Shown here: piece after piece, positions 8,504-18,267 of the stretch
Numbering within the stretch: position 1 is the first letter of the stretch
Layout: every line of letters begins with the position of its first letter
Assembly: GCF_014763045.1 (NCBI RefSeq)
Contig: NZ_JACTAG010000003.1
Location: 1 to 64,000 of the forward strand
Length of the DNA stretch: 64,000 bases
Direction: 5' to 3'
Source: Sulfitobacter aestuariivivens
GTDB lineage: Bacteria; Pseudomonadota; Alphaproteobacteria; Rhodobacterales; Rhodobacteraceae
The notes under the pieces: generated by a model
What the model was told of the DNA's origin: nothing
What the model saw: the letters and a program-made list of their open reading frames with translations, nothing else
Database searches by the model: none
Made by a program: the position numbers and the translations under genes

Positions 8504-10050
8504 GGGTTTTTGCTTCGCCGCAGTGCATTTTTGAACTCGGAGATCCGGAACGCGCCGATCATCTGGCCCACGCCGAAATAGCTGACCGCGCCGATCAGCA
8601 GCAAAAGGATCAGTGCAAAGGCGCGGATCCACGGCAGCCCAAGGAAGGGTTGCAGCGCGGCATTGCCGAACCAGAGCGCCACGCCCATCGCAATTGAGGC
8701 CGCGATCACCCGCCAGATGCGCTTGTGAAAGCGCGCGTCGAACTTTGCCGCGTCGCCATAACGGCGCGCGCCGATGGCAAGGCACGCGAACATCGCCCAG
8801 CCCGCAAAGGTGGTTGCCAGCGCCGGGGCAATCCAGCCCACGACAGGGGCCAGCCCGATGGCAAGCGCGGCATTGACCACCATCGCTACAAGCGCGAAGT
8901 AGAAGGGCCGTTTGGTGTCTTCGCGGGCGAAGTACACAGGTTGCAGAATTTTCTGCAGGACAAAGGCGGGCAAGCCAAGGCCATAGATGGTCACGGCCGT
9001 TGCGATGGCGGCGGTGTCATCCACGTCCGAAGCGCCGCGCTCGAACAGTACGGTCACGAGGGCAAAGGGGATCACCATCAATGCGACAGATGACGGAATG
9101 GTCAGGGCCAGTGAAAGCTCTGCGGCGCGGCTAAGCGAATGATTTGCGCCTGCGTCATCCCCGGACCGAAGGCGGCGCGACAGGTCCGGTAAAAGGACGA
9201 TTCCGATCGCGATCCCCACCACACCCAAGGGTAGCTGATAAAGCCGGTCTGCAGCGAAAAGCCACGAGACCGCGCTGTCGTATTGGCTGGCGACCAACTG
9301 GCCCACGACAAGGTTGATCTGCATTACACCGGATGCCAGAGCCGCAGGCAACGCTATCACCACAAGGGCCCGTACATCCGGAGACCAGCGCGGACGGGAG
9401 GGGCGCAGCGGAAATCCCGCCCGTGACGCCGCCACCCAGGTGAGCGCCAGCTGCGCCACCCCGGCCACCGGGATTGCCCAGACAAGCCAGTTGATGACGG
9501 CGCCGCCCATCCATGCCCCAAGCGCCATGGCGATGATCACGATGATATTCAGCATCACCGGCGCTGCGGCGGCCACCGCAAATCGCCCGGTGGCATTCAG
9601 GATCCCGGAAAACAGTGCCGCAAGCGACATGCAGAAAATATACGGAAAGACGATGCGCCCGTAGCCGACCGTCATGTCAAAGCGGGCATCCCCCGAAAAC
9701 CCTTCGGCAGTCAGCCAGACCAACCCCGGCATAAAGATCATGCCAAGTGCGGTCAGGATCAGAACCGCAAAGGCCAGTGCGCTGAACGCCTCGCGCGCGA
9801 ATTGTGCCGCACCTTCGCCCCCCTCCAGCCGCTTGGCGAACATTGGCACAAATGCCGCGTTGAAAGCTCCTTCGGCAAAGAACCGGCGGAACATGTTGGG
9901 CAGACGGAAGGCCGCCACAAATGCGTCCATCACCGGCCCCGGTCCGATCAGCGACAGGATCAGCACCTCGCGCACAAAGCCCAGAACGCGGCTGAGCAAG
10001 GTCCAGAACCCTACGGTGAAAAAGCCGGACATAAGGCGGATGGGTTTCAT
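8500..10050 (-). CDS. murJ: lipid II flippase MurJ
   Basis: A 516-residue, roughly 14-helix MOP-superfamily protein. The N-terminal segment SGFFTVGFWTLLSRVLGFVREVL and the following MDAFVAAFRLPNMFRRFFAEGAFNAAFVPMF are diagnostic for MurJ/MviN and hold the conserved Arg residues of the central cavity. It flips the peptidoglycan precursor lipid II across the inner membrane. The start codon has only a weak ribosome site, but homology runs to it. It is divergent from the lytic transglycosylase gene. Confidence 0.95.
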   Translation of the reverse strand: MKPIRLMSGFFTVGFWTLLSRVLGFVREVLILSLIGPGPVMDAFVAAFRLPNMFRRFFAEGAFNAAFVPMFAKRLEGGEGAAQFAREAFSALAFAVLILTALGMIFMPGLVWLTAEGFSGDARFDMTVGYGRIVFPYIFCMSLAALFSGILNATGRFAVAAAAPVMLNIIVIIAMALGAWMGGAVINWLVWAIPVAGVAQLALTWVAASRAGFPLRPSRPRWSPDVRALVVIALPAALASGVMQINLVVGQLVASQYDSAVSWLFAADRLYQLPLGVVGIAIGIVLLPDLSRRLRSGDDAGANHSLSRAAELSLALTIPSSVALMVIPFALVTVLFERGASDVDDTAAIATAVTIYGLGLPAFVLQKILQPVYFAREDTKRPFYFALVAMVVNAALAIGLAPVVGWIAPALATTFAGWAMFACLAIGARRYGDAAKFDARFHKRIWRVIAASIAMGVALWFGNAALQPFLGLPWIRAFALILLLLIGAVSYFGVGQMIGAFRISEFKNALRRSKNP

Positions 10051-10261
10051 GGATACGCTCTTGAGACTGTGCTTGCCCTGTGCCTACCGTGCCTGTTGCG
10101 TCGGTGCAATGGAACCAATGGGGCCGTGCCAGCGCCGCTGCCCAAGCGGGCACATGGAACAGCAACCACGTTGCGGGCGTTATAGGCGAAACGTCGTAGA
10201 GGCCGTAGGCGTGCGCAATTTTGCATGTTTTCGCGCCAATTGCTGCCGGGGAAGTGTTGGT

Positions 10262-11944
10262 TTGTTGAGATTTATCCGTGCCGGGTGGGTTGCATGCGCC
10301 CTCGTTGCTGCGCCGATTGCGCAGGGTGAAACGTTGCGCGTCGCACCTCAAACCCCTGCGCCGCTGAATCACTTGGTTGGAGAGCTGGTCGATGAAAACG
10401 CCAACGCGCGCGACGGTGATCATCTGATCGAAGCAGTGCGCGATCCGGATGTGTCAGACCTGCAAGGTATTCGGGAGCGGGGCTATCTGCGCATGGCCGT
10501 GGCTCCGGACCCGCTGATGATCGCCTATGATGGCGAGGATGCGATCGGCGTGGCGATTGCCATCGGTGTCGAGATGGAAAAGTACCTGGCCAGCCTGCCG
10601 GATGCCGGTGGCACACCCATGGTCGTGGTACCCACCCCAACGCCGCGTGCGGTGATCGCCGAAAGCATCGAGCGCGGGCGCAGTGACTTTACCGCGCTGA
10701 CGGTCAGCCGCGCGCGCAATGAGGGGCTTGCGTTGACCCAGCCCCTGATCAGATCTGTCAACGATGTCCCCGTGCTGGGACCTGACATCGGGCCTGTTGA
10801 GACACTTGAAGATCTGACCCGGGTGCCGATTTACGTCAGTGAGAATGGGCGCTATGCCCGTGATCTGCTTGAACTTAATGCCGAACGAGAGGCCGACGGC
10901 AAACGCCCGTTCCGCATCAAGCTGGTAGACGGGCGGCTGGATGATTTCGACCTGATCGAACTGGTCGAGATCGGACTGTTGCCGGCAACTGTCGCGTCCG
11001 ATTTCAAGGCACGTTTCTGGCAGACGGTCTATCCGTCTGTCGCCGTCCGCGAAGATCTTGCGCTGACTCTCGACGGGCATATTGCCTGGGCAGTGCGCAG
11101 CGAAAATCCTGAGCTGCAGAGGGTCCTTGACGGGTTTGCGGGCAAGGTCAAGAAAGGCACGCTGATCGGGAACGTGATCCTCAACCGGTTTACCCGTGAC
11201 GGAGAGTGGATCGAGAACCTCAATAGCCCCGCCGCGCGCGCGCGTCTTGATGCCGTGGCACCGATTGTGCGCCAGTTTTCCGAGCAATATGGCTTTGAGG
11301 CGGACCTGGTGCTGGCGCAGGCCTATCAGGAATCCCGCCTTGATCAGTCACGCGTCAGCCACGTTGGCGCGCTGGGCGTGATGCAGGTGATGCCCACGAC
11401 AGCGGCCGATCCGGTTGTCGCGATACCGGATGTCAGCCGCGTGGAGGACAATGTACATGCGGGGGTGAAATATCTGCGCTGGCTGCGCGACACCTATTTC
11501 GATGATCCCGCTATCGATCCGCTGGACCGGACCTTGCTGTCCTTTGCAGCCTATAACGCCGGACCCGGCGGCGTGAAACGCGCGCGCGCAAAGGCCCGCC
11601 AAATGGGCCTTGATCCCAACGTCTGGTTTGAAAATGTCGAAGTGGCGATCACCCGTGTGGTCAGCCGTGAACCGGCTGTCTATGTGCGCAACATCTTCAA
11701 ATACTACGTCTCATACCGTTTGCTGAGCGAACTTGACGCCGAAAGTGAGGCCGCGCGGGCCGAGGCCCAGAGGATTGCGGCTGAGACTGCTGATCTGCCA
11801 GTGGAATTACGCGCGGAAATCCTCGAGGCGCGCACAACCCTGGTCTTTGATGAGAACAAAGGTGCGCGCGGCGCAGAGGATCAGCTCGCCCTCAACAACG
11901 TCACCGTGCAGGACGATGGCAGCCTGCGAGTGCTCTCAGAGTGA
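10262..11944 (+). CDS. MltF-like lytic transglycosylase with solute-binding domain
   Basis: The protein has a signal peptide (LLRFIRAGWVACALVAAPIAQG), a bacterial SBP type-3 domain (about residues 65-300) and a C-terminal SLT domain with catalytic Glu in AQAYQESRLDQS and the AYNAGPGGVKRA motif. This is the MltF architecture; the enzyme cleaves glycan strands with 1,6-anhydro product formation in the periplasm. The frame is open back to 9674, but that part lies antisense to murJ. A TTG at 10262 (or 10265) follows GGGGAAG and directly precedes the signal peptide, so a TTG start is inferred; GTG at 10211 is possible. Confidence 0.85.
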   Translation: MLRFIRAGWVACALVAAPIAQGETLRVAPQTPAPLNHLVGELVDENANARDGDHLIEAVRDPDVSDLQGIRERGYLRMAVAPDPLMIAYDGEDAIGVAIAIGVEMEKYLASLPDAGGTPMVVVPTPTPRAVIAESIERGRSDFTALTVSRARNEGLALTQPLIRSVNDVPVLGPDIGPVETLEDLTRVPIYVSENGRYARDLLELNAEREADGKRPFRIKLVDGRLDDFDLIELVEIGLLPATVASDFKARFWQTVYPSVAVREDLALTLDGHIAWAVRSENPELQRVLDGFAGKVKKGTLIGNVILNRFTRDGEWIENLNSPAARARLDAVAPIVRQFSEQYGFEADLVLAQAYQESRLDQSRVSHVGALGVMQVMPTTAADPVVAIPDVSRVEDNVHAGVKYLRWLRDTYFDDPAIDPLDRTLLSFAAYNAGPGGVKRARAKARQMGLDPNVWFENVEVAITRVVSREPAVYVRNIFKYYVSYRLLSELDAESEAARAEAQRIAAETADLPVELRAEILEARTTLVFDENKGARGAEDQLALNNVTVQDDGSLRVLSE

Positions 11945-11977
11945 GCCGGCAATGCGCGTGGAACGACAACGGCAACA

Positions 11978-14755
11978 CTATTTCTCTGCGCGTTCGACCC
12001 CCTCCGCGATGGCGGTGCGCAAGCGTTTTTCAAGCGTCCGTTGCTTGGTGTCCGAGTAATACTTCAGCCCGAACATGTCTTTGACATAGAAGGTGTCCAC
12101 AACCTGTTCGCCATAGGTCGCTATGACGGCATTTGCGATATAGACGTTCGAATCCGCCAGCGTGCGCGCGAGATCGTAAAGCAAGCCGGGACGGTCGCGG
12201 GTGTCGACTTCGATGATCGTGTAGATCTCTGACCCTTCGTTATCAAAGGCGATGTGCGTCGGCACGTTGAAGGCCTTTTCGCGCTTTTTGACCTTGTCGC
12301 GGCTCTTGAGCGCGTCGCGTGCCACCACTTCACCGCGCAGGGTCTTTTCGATCATCTGGCGCAGGCGGGGCAGGCGGCTGGCCTCATAGGGTTTGCCTTC
12401 GGCGTCCTGTATCCAGAACGCGTCTGTGACATAGCCGTCCTTAGTGGTGTAGCTGCGGGCATCGACCACGTTGGCCCCTACCAGAGCCAGCGCGCCGGCA
12501 AGCCGGGCAAAGATGCCGGGGTGATCGGCCATCACAAAGCAGGCGCGTGTGGCATCGCGGTCTTCGTCAGGGTGCAGATCAATGCGGATATCGTCGGGTT
12601 CGATGTCGCGCAGCAGATCTGCAAAGACCTTGTGCGCGGTGACGTGCAGCCCTTGCCAATAGGGTTCGTAGTGGCGGCCCGTTTCAACCTGCAATGCCTT
12701 GCGCGGCCAGTCATCAAGTGCATCGCGCAGTGTCCGCTTGGCCTCGTTGCCGCGATTTTCGCGGTTGAGGTCTTCGAGCCCGGTCTCAAGCGCCCTTTCG
12801 GTCTGGCGGTAGAGCGCGCGGATCAGTACCGCTTTCCAGTTGTTCCAGGTGTCGGGGCCCACGCCACGAATGTCACAGACGGTCAGCACGCACAAAAGAT
12901 CCAGGCGCTTGACGGTTTGCACAGCCTTGGCGAAATCGCGCACCGTCCGGGGATCCGCGATGTCGCGCTTTTGCGCCATGTCTGACATCAGCAGATGGTA
13001 GCGGACCAGCCATTCGGCGGTATCGACCTGGTCTTGCTTGAGCCCAAGTCGCGGGGCGACCTTGCGCACGATCTTGGCGCCGAGGATCGAATGATCCTCG
13101 TCCCGCCCCTTGCCGATGTCGTGCAACAGCAGCGCCACATAAAGCACTTTGCGGTCTACACCCTTTTGCAGAATGGAGGAGGCAACGGGCAATTCTTCCT
13201 CCAGCTCTCCTTTTTCGATGCGTGCGAGGTTGGCGATGCACTGGATCGTATGCTCGTCCACCGTATAGCTGTGGTACATGTTGAACTGCATCATCGCGAC
13301 GATGGGTTCGAATTCGGGAATAAACGCGCTGAGCACGCCCAGTTCGTTCATGCGCCGCAGCGCGCGTTCCGGGTTGCCGTGTTTCAGCATCAGATCAAGA
13401 AAGATGCGCTGGGCCTCAGGCGTATTGCGCATGTCATCGTCAATCAGATGCAGGTTGGCTTTTATCAGACGCATCGCGTCGGGGTGAATAAGCGTCCCTG
13501 TCCGCAGCGCTTCTTCGTAGATGCGCAGAATGTTCAGCTTGTCTGCCAGAAAGGCTGCGTCGTCTACGATGCCGATCCGGTTGTGCACCAGCGTGTAGCC
13601 ATCGCGCATTTTCGGACGGCGTCGAAAGATGCGCTCAAGCAGGGGCTCTGCCTTGAGGTGCTCGGCCTCAAGCCCGGTGAGGAAGATGCGCGTCAGATCG
13701 CCCACAGCCGTCGCATGGCGGAAATAGGCCTGCATGAAGACCTCGACCGCGCGCCTGCCGCCCGCGTCCTGATAGTGCATGGCTTCGGCGACCTGGACCT
13801 GCATGTCGAAAGTGAGTTGTTCGGTGGCCCGACCTGTCAGCAGGTGCAGATGACCGCGCACGGCCCATAAAAAGTCTTCTGCACCCTCGAAGGTTCGGTG
13901 TTCTTCATGGGTAAAGACCGCGCGTTCGACCAAATCAGCCACGTCGGCGACCTTGTAGATATATTTGGCTATCCAGAAGAGAGAATGCAGATCGCGCAGC
14001 CCGCCTTTGCCTTCCTTCACATTGGGCTCAACCACATAGCGGGCGCCCTGACGCAAGTGGCGGCGATCACGCTCTTCAAGCTTGGCTTCGATGAAGTCGG
14101 TGCCGGAACCAGAAAACAGGTGCGCTTCCAGCCGGATGGCAAGCTCTTGTTCCAGCCCCTGATCTCCGGCGATGAACCGATGTTCCAGCAGCGCGGTCTG
14201 AATCGTGAAATCTTCGCCGCCCAGACGCACGCAATCCTGCACGGTGCGCGTGGCGTGGCCGACCTTCAGCTTCAGGTCCCACAGGATGTACAGCATGCTT
14301 TCCACCACGCTCTCGGTCCAGGCGGTGGCTTTGTACGGGATCAAAAAGAGCAGATCGACATCCGAGAACGGTGCCATTTCGCCCCGGCCATAGCCGCCGA
14401 CGCCGATCACCGACAGGCGTTCGCCTTCGGTCGGGTTCGGATTGGGGTGCAGATGGGCGGTGGCAACGTAGAGGGCTTGCTGGACCAGACAATCGGCAAG
14501 GTAGGTGTAGGCGCGGGTCATGCCGCGCGCATCAAATGGGTGCGCGGCAAAGGCGGCCGCGATGCGGTCCCGACCGGTCTTGCGCGCGACCCGCAAAACG
14601 GCGACAGCGGCGCTGCGTCTGGCGGTGCCTTCGGTACCCGATAGGGCGGAGACCAGGTCTGCCTTGACCGCTTCGATGTCAAAAATTTCCTGTGATGGGC
14701 AGATGAGAAGCGGCCTTTCCGAGGCCGCTTCCTGCAGTGTTTCAGAGGAGCCCAC
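11978..14755 (-). CDS. glnD: bifunctional uridylyltransferase/uridylyl-removing enzyme GlnD
   Basis: The protein contains the nucleotidyltransferase motif GGYGRGEMAPFSDVDLLFL, an HD hydrolase domain (LLLHDIGKGRDEDHS) and two C-terminal ACT domains (HPGIFARLAGALALVGANVV and RPGLLYDLARTLADSNVYI). It uridylylates and deuridylylates PII proteins in response to glutamine. The frame is open to an ATG at 14839, but that overlaps the upstream lipoprotein gene by 74 bases; the GTG at 14755, 10 bases after that gene's stop, fits the expected N-terminus better. No good ribosome site is seen at either. About 925 residues. Confidence 0.93.
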   Translation of the reverse strand: MGSSETLQEAASERPLLICPSQEIFDIEAVKADLVSALSGTEGTARRSAAVAVLRVARKTGRDRIAAAFAAHPFDARGMTRAYTYLADCLVQQALYVATAHLHPNPNPTEGERLSVIGVGGYGRGEMAPFSDVDLLFLIPYKATAWTESVVESMLYILWDLKLKVGHATRTVQDCVRLGGEDFTIQTALLEHRFIAGDQGLEQELAIRLEAHLFSGSGTDFIEAKLEERDRRHLRQGARYVVEPNVKEGKGGLRDLHSLFWIAKYIYKVADVADLVERAVFTHEEHRTFEGAEDFLWAVRGHLHLLTGRATEQLTFDMQVQVAEAMHYQDAGGRRAVEVFMQAYFRHATAVGDLTRIFLTGLEAEHLKAEPLLERIFRRRPKMRDGYTLVHNRIGIVDDAAFLADKLNILRIYEEALRTGTLIHPDAMRLIKANLHLIDDDMRNTPEAQRIFLDLMLKHGNPERALRRMNELGVLSAFIPEFEPIVAMMQFNMYHSYTVDEHTIQCIANLARIEKGELEEELPVASSILQKGVDRKVLYVALLLHDIGKGRDEDHSILGAKIVRKVAPRLGLKQDQVDTAEWLVRYHLLMSDMAQKRDIADPRTVRDFAKAVQTVKRLDLLCVLTVCDIRGVGPDTWNNWKAVLIRALYRQTERALETGLEDLNRENRGNEAKRTLRDALDDWPRKALQVETGRHYEPYWQGLHVTAHKVFADLLRDIEPDDIRIDLHPDEDRDATRACFVMADHPGIFARLAGALALVGANVVDARSYTTKDGYVTDAFWIQDAEGKPYEASRLPRLRQMIEKTLRGEVVARDALKSRDKVKKREKAFNVPTHIAFDNEGSEIYTIIEVDTRDRPGLLYDLARTLADSNVYIANAVIATYGEQVVDTFYVKDMFGLKYYSDTKQRTLEKRLRTAIAEGVERAEK
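14708..14730 (-). terminator. 9-base stem hairpin between the LpoA-like gene and glnD
   Basis: AAGCGGCCT and AGGCCGCTT form a perfect stem around a 5-base loop, 36 bases after the lipoprotein stop codon. A second stem, GGGTTC/GAACCC, surrounds that stop (14757-14774). No T-run follows and the first hairpin lies inside the start of glnD, so it may dampen read-through or glnD translation. Confidence 0.35.
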
Positions 14756-14765
14756 AGGGTTCAAA

Positions 14766-15950
14766 TCAGAACCCGGCGCCACCAAAGGCCTGTGGTGCTG
14801 CTTCCAATACGACCACTTGCTGGTTGCGGATTGTCGCAACAGCCAGTGCGCGTTCGTTTGTCCCGTCGCGGCGGAGACGGAAAATGCCCGAAGCCCCGCG
14901 GAACCCCGACCCTTGTGTCAGGGCCGCACCGGACAGCGCTTTTGATTTTCCCGATTGCACCAGCGCGCCGACAGCGGCGATACCGTCAAAGGCCAACCCC
15001 GCCAGAGGATGCGGCGGTTCTGAATATGCGGCGATATAGCGTTGGGCAAAGGCACTGGACGACGCAGAATCCGGCAACGTGAACCACCCGCCCTGAACGC
15101 CCGGCAGGGCCAGCGTTTGAGGCGGAATGTCCCAGCGTGTCAGGCCGATGAACTGCGTGCCTGCTGGTGAGATCCCGGCTTCTGGCAGCAATTGAGCAAA
15201 GAGCGGCAACGCCGTGGCCGAGTTGGACGTCAGGAAAAGCGCGTTCGCGCCGCTGCCCTCCATCGTGGCTTTGACGCGGGGCACGGCGGCGGTAACGGCT
15301 TCTTGGCTGAGGGCATATTCCACGGTGCCTGCCAGCGTTGCCCGGTTGGCCGCAATGGCCTGCTGGATTGCGTTCCGGCCAAGTTGTCCGGCAATGCCTT
15401 CCGCATGCACAATGACGATGCGGTCTTTGCCATTCTTCTTGGCAAATCGGACAAGCCGATCCGCGGTATTTTCAAAGGTGGGGCCCAGCACAAAGACATT
15501 GCCCCCTGCGATTGTCGCATTGTTGGAGAAGGACAGCACGTTCACGCCCTGTCCTGACACCGCAACACCTGCCGCATTCGCGGCCTCGCCATAGAGCGGA
15601 CCAAGAATGATCTTGGCCCCTTCGGACACGGCCTGAGAGGCCGCACTTGCGGCTGTTGCGGCATTGCCCGCTGTGCCGTAAACGCGCAGGTCGATCTCTA
15701 CGCCGTCAAGATCACGCATTGCCAGACGCGCTGCATTTTCAAGGTTCTGTGCGAGCAGATCATCCGCAGACGACCCGCCGCGCGGCACCAGAAGGGCCAC
15801 AGGCACCGGCGCGTTTGTGTTAATTCTGGGCCCCCCCGCGTTGGCCAGTGAGCCGATCGAGCCCATGTCGCACGCGGCCAGGAACAGCGCAAAGAGTGGC
15901 AGTAGCAAAAGGCGCATCTTCTTGCGGCCTGCGTCGAAAAAAGCAATCAT
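14766..15950 (-). CDS. LpoA-like penicillin-binding protein activator, lipoprotein
   Basis: A lipoprotein signal (RLLLLPLFALFLAAC, lipobox LAAC) is followed by a periplasmic-binding-protein type 1 domain (PVALLVPRGGSSADDLLAQNLENAARLA, then KIILGPLYGEAANAAG). This is the PBP1-fold part of the LpoA/YraM family; the enterobacterial N-terminal TPR part is absent, as is normal in alphaproteobacteria. Its place opposite rsmI and yraN repeats the yraL-yraM-yraN neighbourhood of E. coli and supports the call over a branched-chain amino acid binding protein. The ATG at 15950 is used; an internal Met at 15917 is also possible. Confidence 0.8.
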   Translation of the reverse strand: MIAFFDAGRKKMRLLLLPLFALFLAACDMGSIGSLANAGGPRINTNAPVPVALLVPRGGSSADDLLAQNLENAARLAMRDLDGVEIDLRVYGTAGNAATAASAASQAVSEGAKIILGPLYGEAANAAGVAVSGQGVNVLSFSNNATIAGGNVFVLGPTFENTADRLVRFAKKNGKDRIVIVHAEGIAGQLGRNAIQQAIAANRATLAGTVEYALSQEAVTAAVPRVKATMEGSGANALFLTSNSATALPLFAQLLPEAGISPAGTQFIGLTRWDIPPQTLALPGVQGGWFTLPDSASSSAFAQRYIAAYSEPPHPLAGLAFDGIAAVGALVQSGKSKALSGAALTQGSGFRGASGIFRLRRDGTNERALAVATIRNQQVVVLEAAPQAFGGAGF

Positions 15951-16039
15951 CGTCAAAGTAACCCCCGGATATCATACCGCACGTCTGGGCGGTGTTCATT
16001 TTGCGGCGATCATAGAGCGTGCGAAAGGCGGGTCCAGCG

Positions 16040-16903
16040 TTGAATTACCAAATGCAGCGGCTAAGCGCCGGTTTGTATCTGGTCGGCGTCCCGATCGGTA
16101 CAGCACGTGACATCACGTTACGTGCGCTTGATGTGCTTGCCAGCGCGGATCAATTGGCCGCCGAAGACACACGTAGCCTGCGCAAGCTGATGGATATTCA
16201 CGGCGTGCCACTTGGCGACAGGCGTGTTCATGCGCTGCATGACCATTCGGGCCGCGCCGTTCAGGAGCGTCTGCTGACAGCGATCAGGGAAGGGCAGTCA
16301 GTTGCCTATGCGTCAGAGGCGGGCATGCCGCTTATTGCCGACCCCGGTTTCGAGCTGGTGCGCGCTGCGGGCGACGCGGGCCTGGCCGTCACGTCAGCGC
16401 CCGGCCCCTCTGCAGTCACGACGGCATTGGCGGTGGGCGGGCTGCCCACGGATGCCTTTTTCTTTGCCGGATTCCTGCCAAACGCAAAGTCCGCGCGGTG
16501 CAAGGCGCTGGAAGCGTTGCGCACAGTGCCGGGCACACTTGTGTTCTACGAATCGCCCAAGCGGGTGCTGGCAATGCTACGGGATGCGTCAGATGTGCTG
16601 GGGCCAGGGCGATACTGTTCGGTTTGCCGTGAGTTGACCAAAAAATTTGAGGAGGTGGTCAGGGGATCACTGGAGGAAGTTGCGGAAAAATTTAATCAAA
16701 AGGCACCTAAAGGGGAGTTCGTGATTCTGATTGAACGGACTAAGGTAGAAACGACAAGTGTTGATGAGGTGGACGCCGCGTTGCGCGATGCATTGTCCAG
16801 AATGTCGATGCGGGATGCAGTGGATGCCGTTTCTCAAGCGTTGGAAATGCCACGCCGCAAGGTCTATCAAATGGCACTTTCGCTTCAAAAGGATACTCAA
16901 TGA
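16040..16903 (+). CDS. rsmI: 16S rRNA (cytidine(1402)-2'-O)-methyltransferase
   Basis: A tetrapyrrole-methylase-fold enzyme of about 287 residues with GLYLVGVPIGTARDITLRALDVL at the N-terminus, AEDTRSLRKLM, and the SAM-site segments YASEAGMPLIADPGFELVRAA and SAPGPSAVTTALAVGGLPTD. It 2'-O-methylates C1402 in the ribosomal decoding centre. A GTG at 16019 opens the frame, but TTG at 16040, preceded by AAAGGCGGG, gives the usual N-terminus; ATG 16052 is a third option. It overlaps yraN by 4 bases. Confidence 0.95.
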   Translation: MNYQMQRLSAGLYLVGVPIGTARDITLRALDVLASADQLAAEDTRSLRKLMDIHGVPLGDRRVHALHDHSGRAVQERLLTAIREGQSVAYASEAGMPLIADPGFELVRAAGDAGLAVTSAPGPSAVTTALAVGGLPTDAFFFAGFLPNAKSARCKALEALRTVPGTLVFYESPKRVLAMLRDASDVLGPGRYCSVCRELTKKFEEVVRGSLEEVAEKFNQKAPKGEFVILIERTKVETTSVDEVDAALRDALSRMSMRDAVDAVSQALEMPRRKVYQMALSLQKDTQ

Positions 16904-17274
16904 CCCGGATCGGACAGCATCGTGGCCAGATGGCGTACGAAGCGGGGGCCGCCGCCGAATGCCGCATTGCACAGGACTACGCGCGTCGCGGTTATGCGGT
17001 TGCGCGCCGCCGGTGGCGTGGCAAGGGCGGTGAAATTGATCTGATCCTGCGTGATGGCGACGACCTGATTTTTGTGGAGGTCAAGAAATCACGCGATTTC
17101 CACCGGGCGGCCGAAAACCTCACTGCGCGACAGATGCAACGCATCTGTAATGCCGCCGAAGAATTTCTGGCCGATGAACCCAGCGGCAGTCTTACGAACG
17201 TTCGATTTGACGTGGCTTTGGTCGATCAGCATGGCCAGACGCAGATCATCGAAAATGCCTTTGGTCACGGCTGA
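16900..17274 (+). CDS. YraN/UPF0102 family nuclease-fold protein
   Basis: A 124-residue protein with the restriction-endonuclease-like core of UPF0102: GxxxExxAxxYLxxxGYxVxxRRWRGKGGEIDLILRDGDDLIFVEVK in outline, with the acidic D and the ExK pair (FVEVKKS). YraN members are Holliday-junction-related nuclease-fold proteins of unsettled function. The ATGA overlap with rsmI and the nearby lpoA-like gene are a conserved neighbourhood. Confidence 0.9.
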   Translation: MTRIGQHRGQMAYEAGAAAECRIAQDYARRGYAVARRRWRGKGGEIDLILRDGDDLIFVEVKKSRDFHRAAENLTARQMQRICNAAEEFLADEPSGSLTNVRFDVALVDQHGQTQIIENAFGHG

Positions 17275-17331
17275 CCCATTGCACTGACCTCTCTGCTGCG
17301 CCATCTAAAGAGCAAAAGCAGGGAGAGCCGC

Positions 17332-18267
17332 ATGAAAATCGCCTTTCAGATGGACCCGATCGGGGACGTGGACATTGCCGCCGACAGCAGCTTTCGACTG
17401 GCAGAAGAAGCGCAGGCACGCGGGCATGAGCTGTTCTTTTACGGCCCTGACCAACTTGCCTATCAGGAAGGTCGGATCACAGCGCGCGGGCAGGATTTTT
17501 CCGTCCAGCGGGTACAGGGGAATCATGCGCACCTCAGCCCGGAGCGAGAGGTCGATCTGGCGGACTTTGACGTGGTCTGGCTGCGTCAGGATCCGCCCTT
17601 TGATATGCATTACATCACGTCCACCCACCTGCTGGACCGCCTGAAAGAGAGCACGCTGGTGGTCAACGACCCATTCTGGGTCCGCAATTTCCCAGAAAAG
17701 CTGCTGGTCCTCGACTTCCCGGACCTGACGCCGCCCACAACGATTGCGCGGGATTTGCAAACCATCAAGGCGTTCAAGGCCAAGCACGGAGATATTATTC
17801 TCAAGCCGCTCTACGGTAACGGTGGCGCAGGAGTTTTCCGTCTGGACGCGAATGACCGAAACCTCGTTTCCTTGCACGAGCTTTTCACGGGGTTCTCGCG
17901 CGAGCCGCTGATCGTTCAGAAGTTCTTGCCCGCCGTGTCCAAGGGTGACAAGCGGGTGATCCTTGTGGACGGCGACGCCGTGGGTGCGATCAACCGCGTT
18001 CCTGCCGAAGGCGAGACGCGGTCGAATATGCACGTTGGCGGTCGACCTGAAAAAATCGGGCTTTCTGCACGTGACAAGGAGATTTGCGAGCGCATCGGCC
18101 CACTTCTGAAAGAGCGCGGTCAGATCTTTGTCGGAATCGACGTCATCGGCGACTACCTGACTGAGATCAATGTGACGTCGCCCACAGGCATTCAGGAACT
18201 GGAGAGGTTTGACGGCGTCAACATCGCCGGCAAGATCTGGGAGGCGATCGAGGGCAAGATTGCGTGA
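17332..18267 (+). CDS. gshB: glutathione synthase
   Basis: An ATP-grasp enzyme of 311 residues, standard for bacterial GshB. Motifs include KIAFQMDPIGDVDIAADSSFRLA at the N-terminus, MRQDPPFD-like LRQDPPFDMHYI, ILKPLYGNGGAGVFRL and the end ITEINVTSPTGIQELERFDGV. It joins glycine to gamma-glutamylcysteine. AGGGAGAG precedes the ATG. It overlaps the following esterase gene by 4 bases (GTGA). Confidence 0.96.
   Translation: MKIAFQMDPIGDVDIAADSSFRLAEEAQARGHELFFYGPDQLAYQEGRITARGQDFSVQRVQGNHAHLSPEREVDLADFDVVWLRQDPPFDMHYITSTHLLDRLKESTLVVNDPFWVRNFPEKLLVLDFPDLTPPTTIARDLQTIKAFKAKHGDIILKPLYGNGGAGVFRLDANDRNLVSLHELFTGFSREPLIVQKFLPAVSKGDKRVILVDGDAVGAINRVPAEGETRSNMHVGGRPEKIGLSARDKEICERIGPLLKERGQIFVGIDVIGDYLTEINVTSPTGIQELERFDGVNIAGKIWEAIEGKIA

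Noticed and set aside
9674..10261. A 196-codon upstream extension of the lytic transglycosylase frame
   Set aside because: It is antisense to murJ, has no homology, and a signal peptide begins cleanly at 10262-10265.
12254..14644. Long open frames on the plus strand opposite glnD (for example 12254-12985, 12995-13870)
   Set aside because: They are shadows of glnD in a GC-rich genome; no motifs or ribosome sites.
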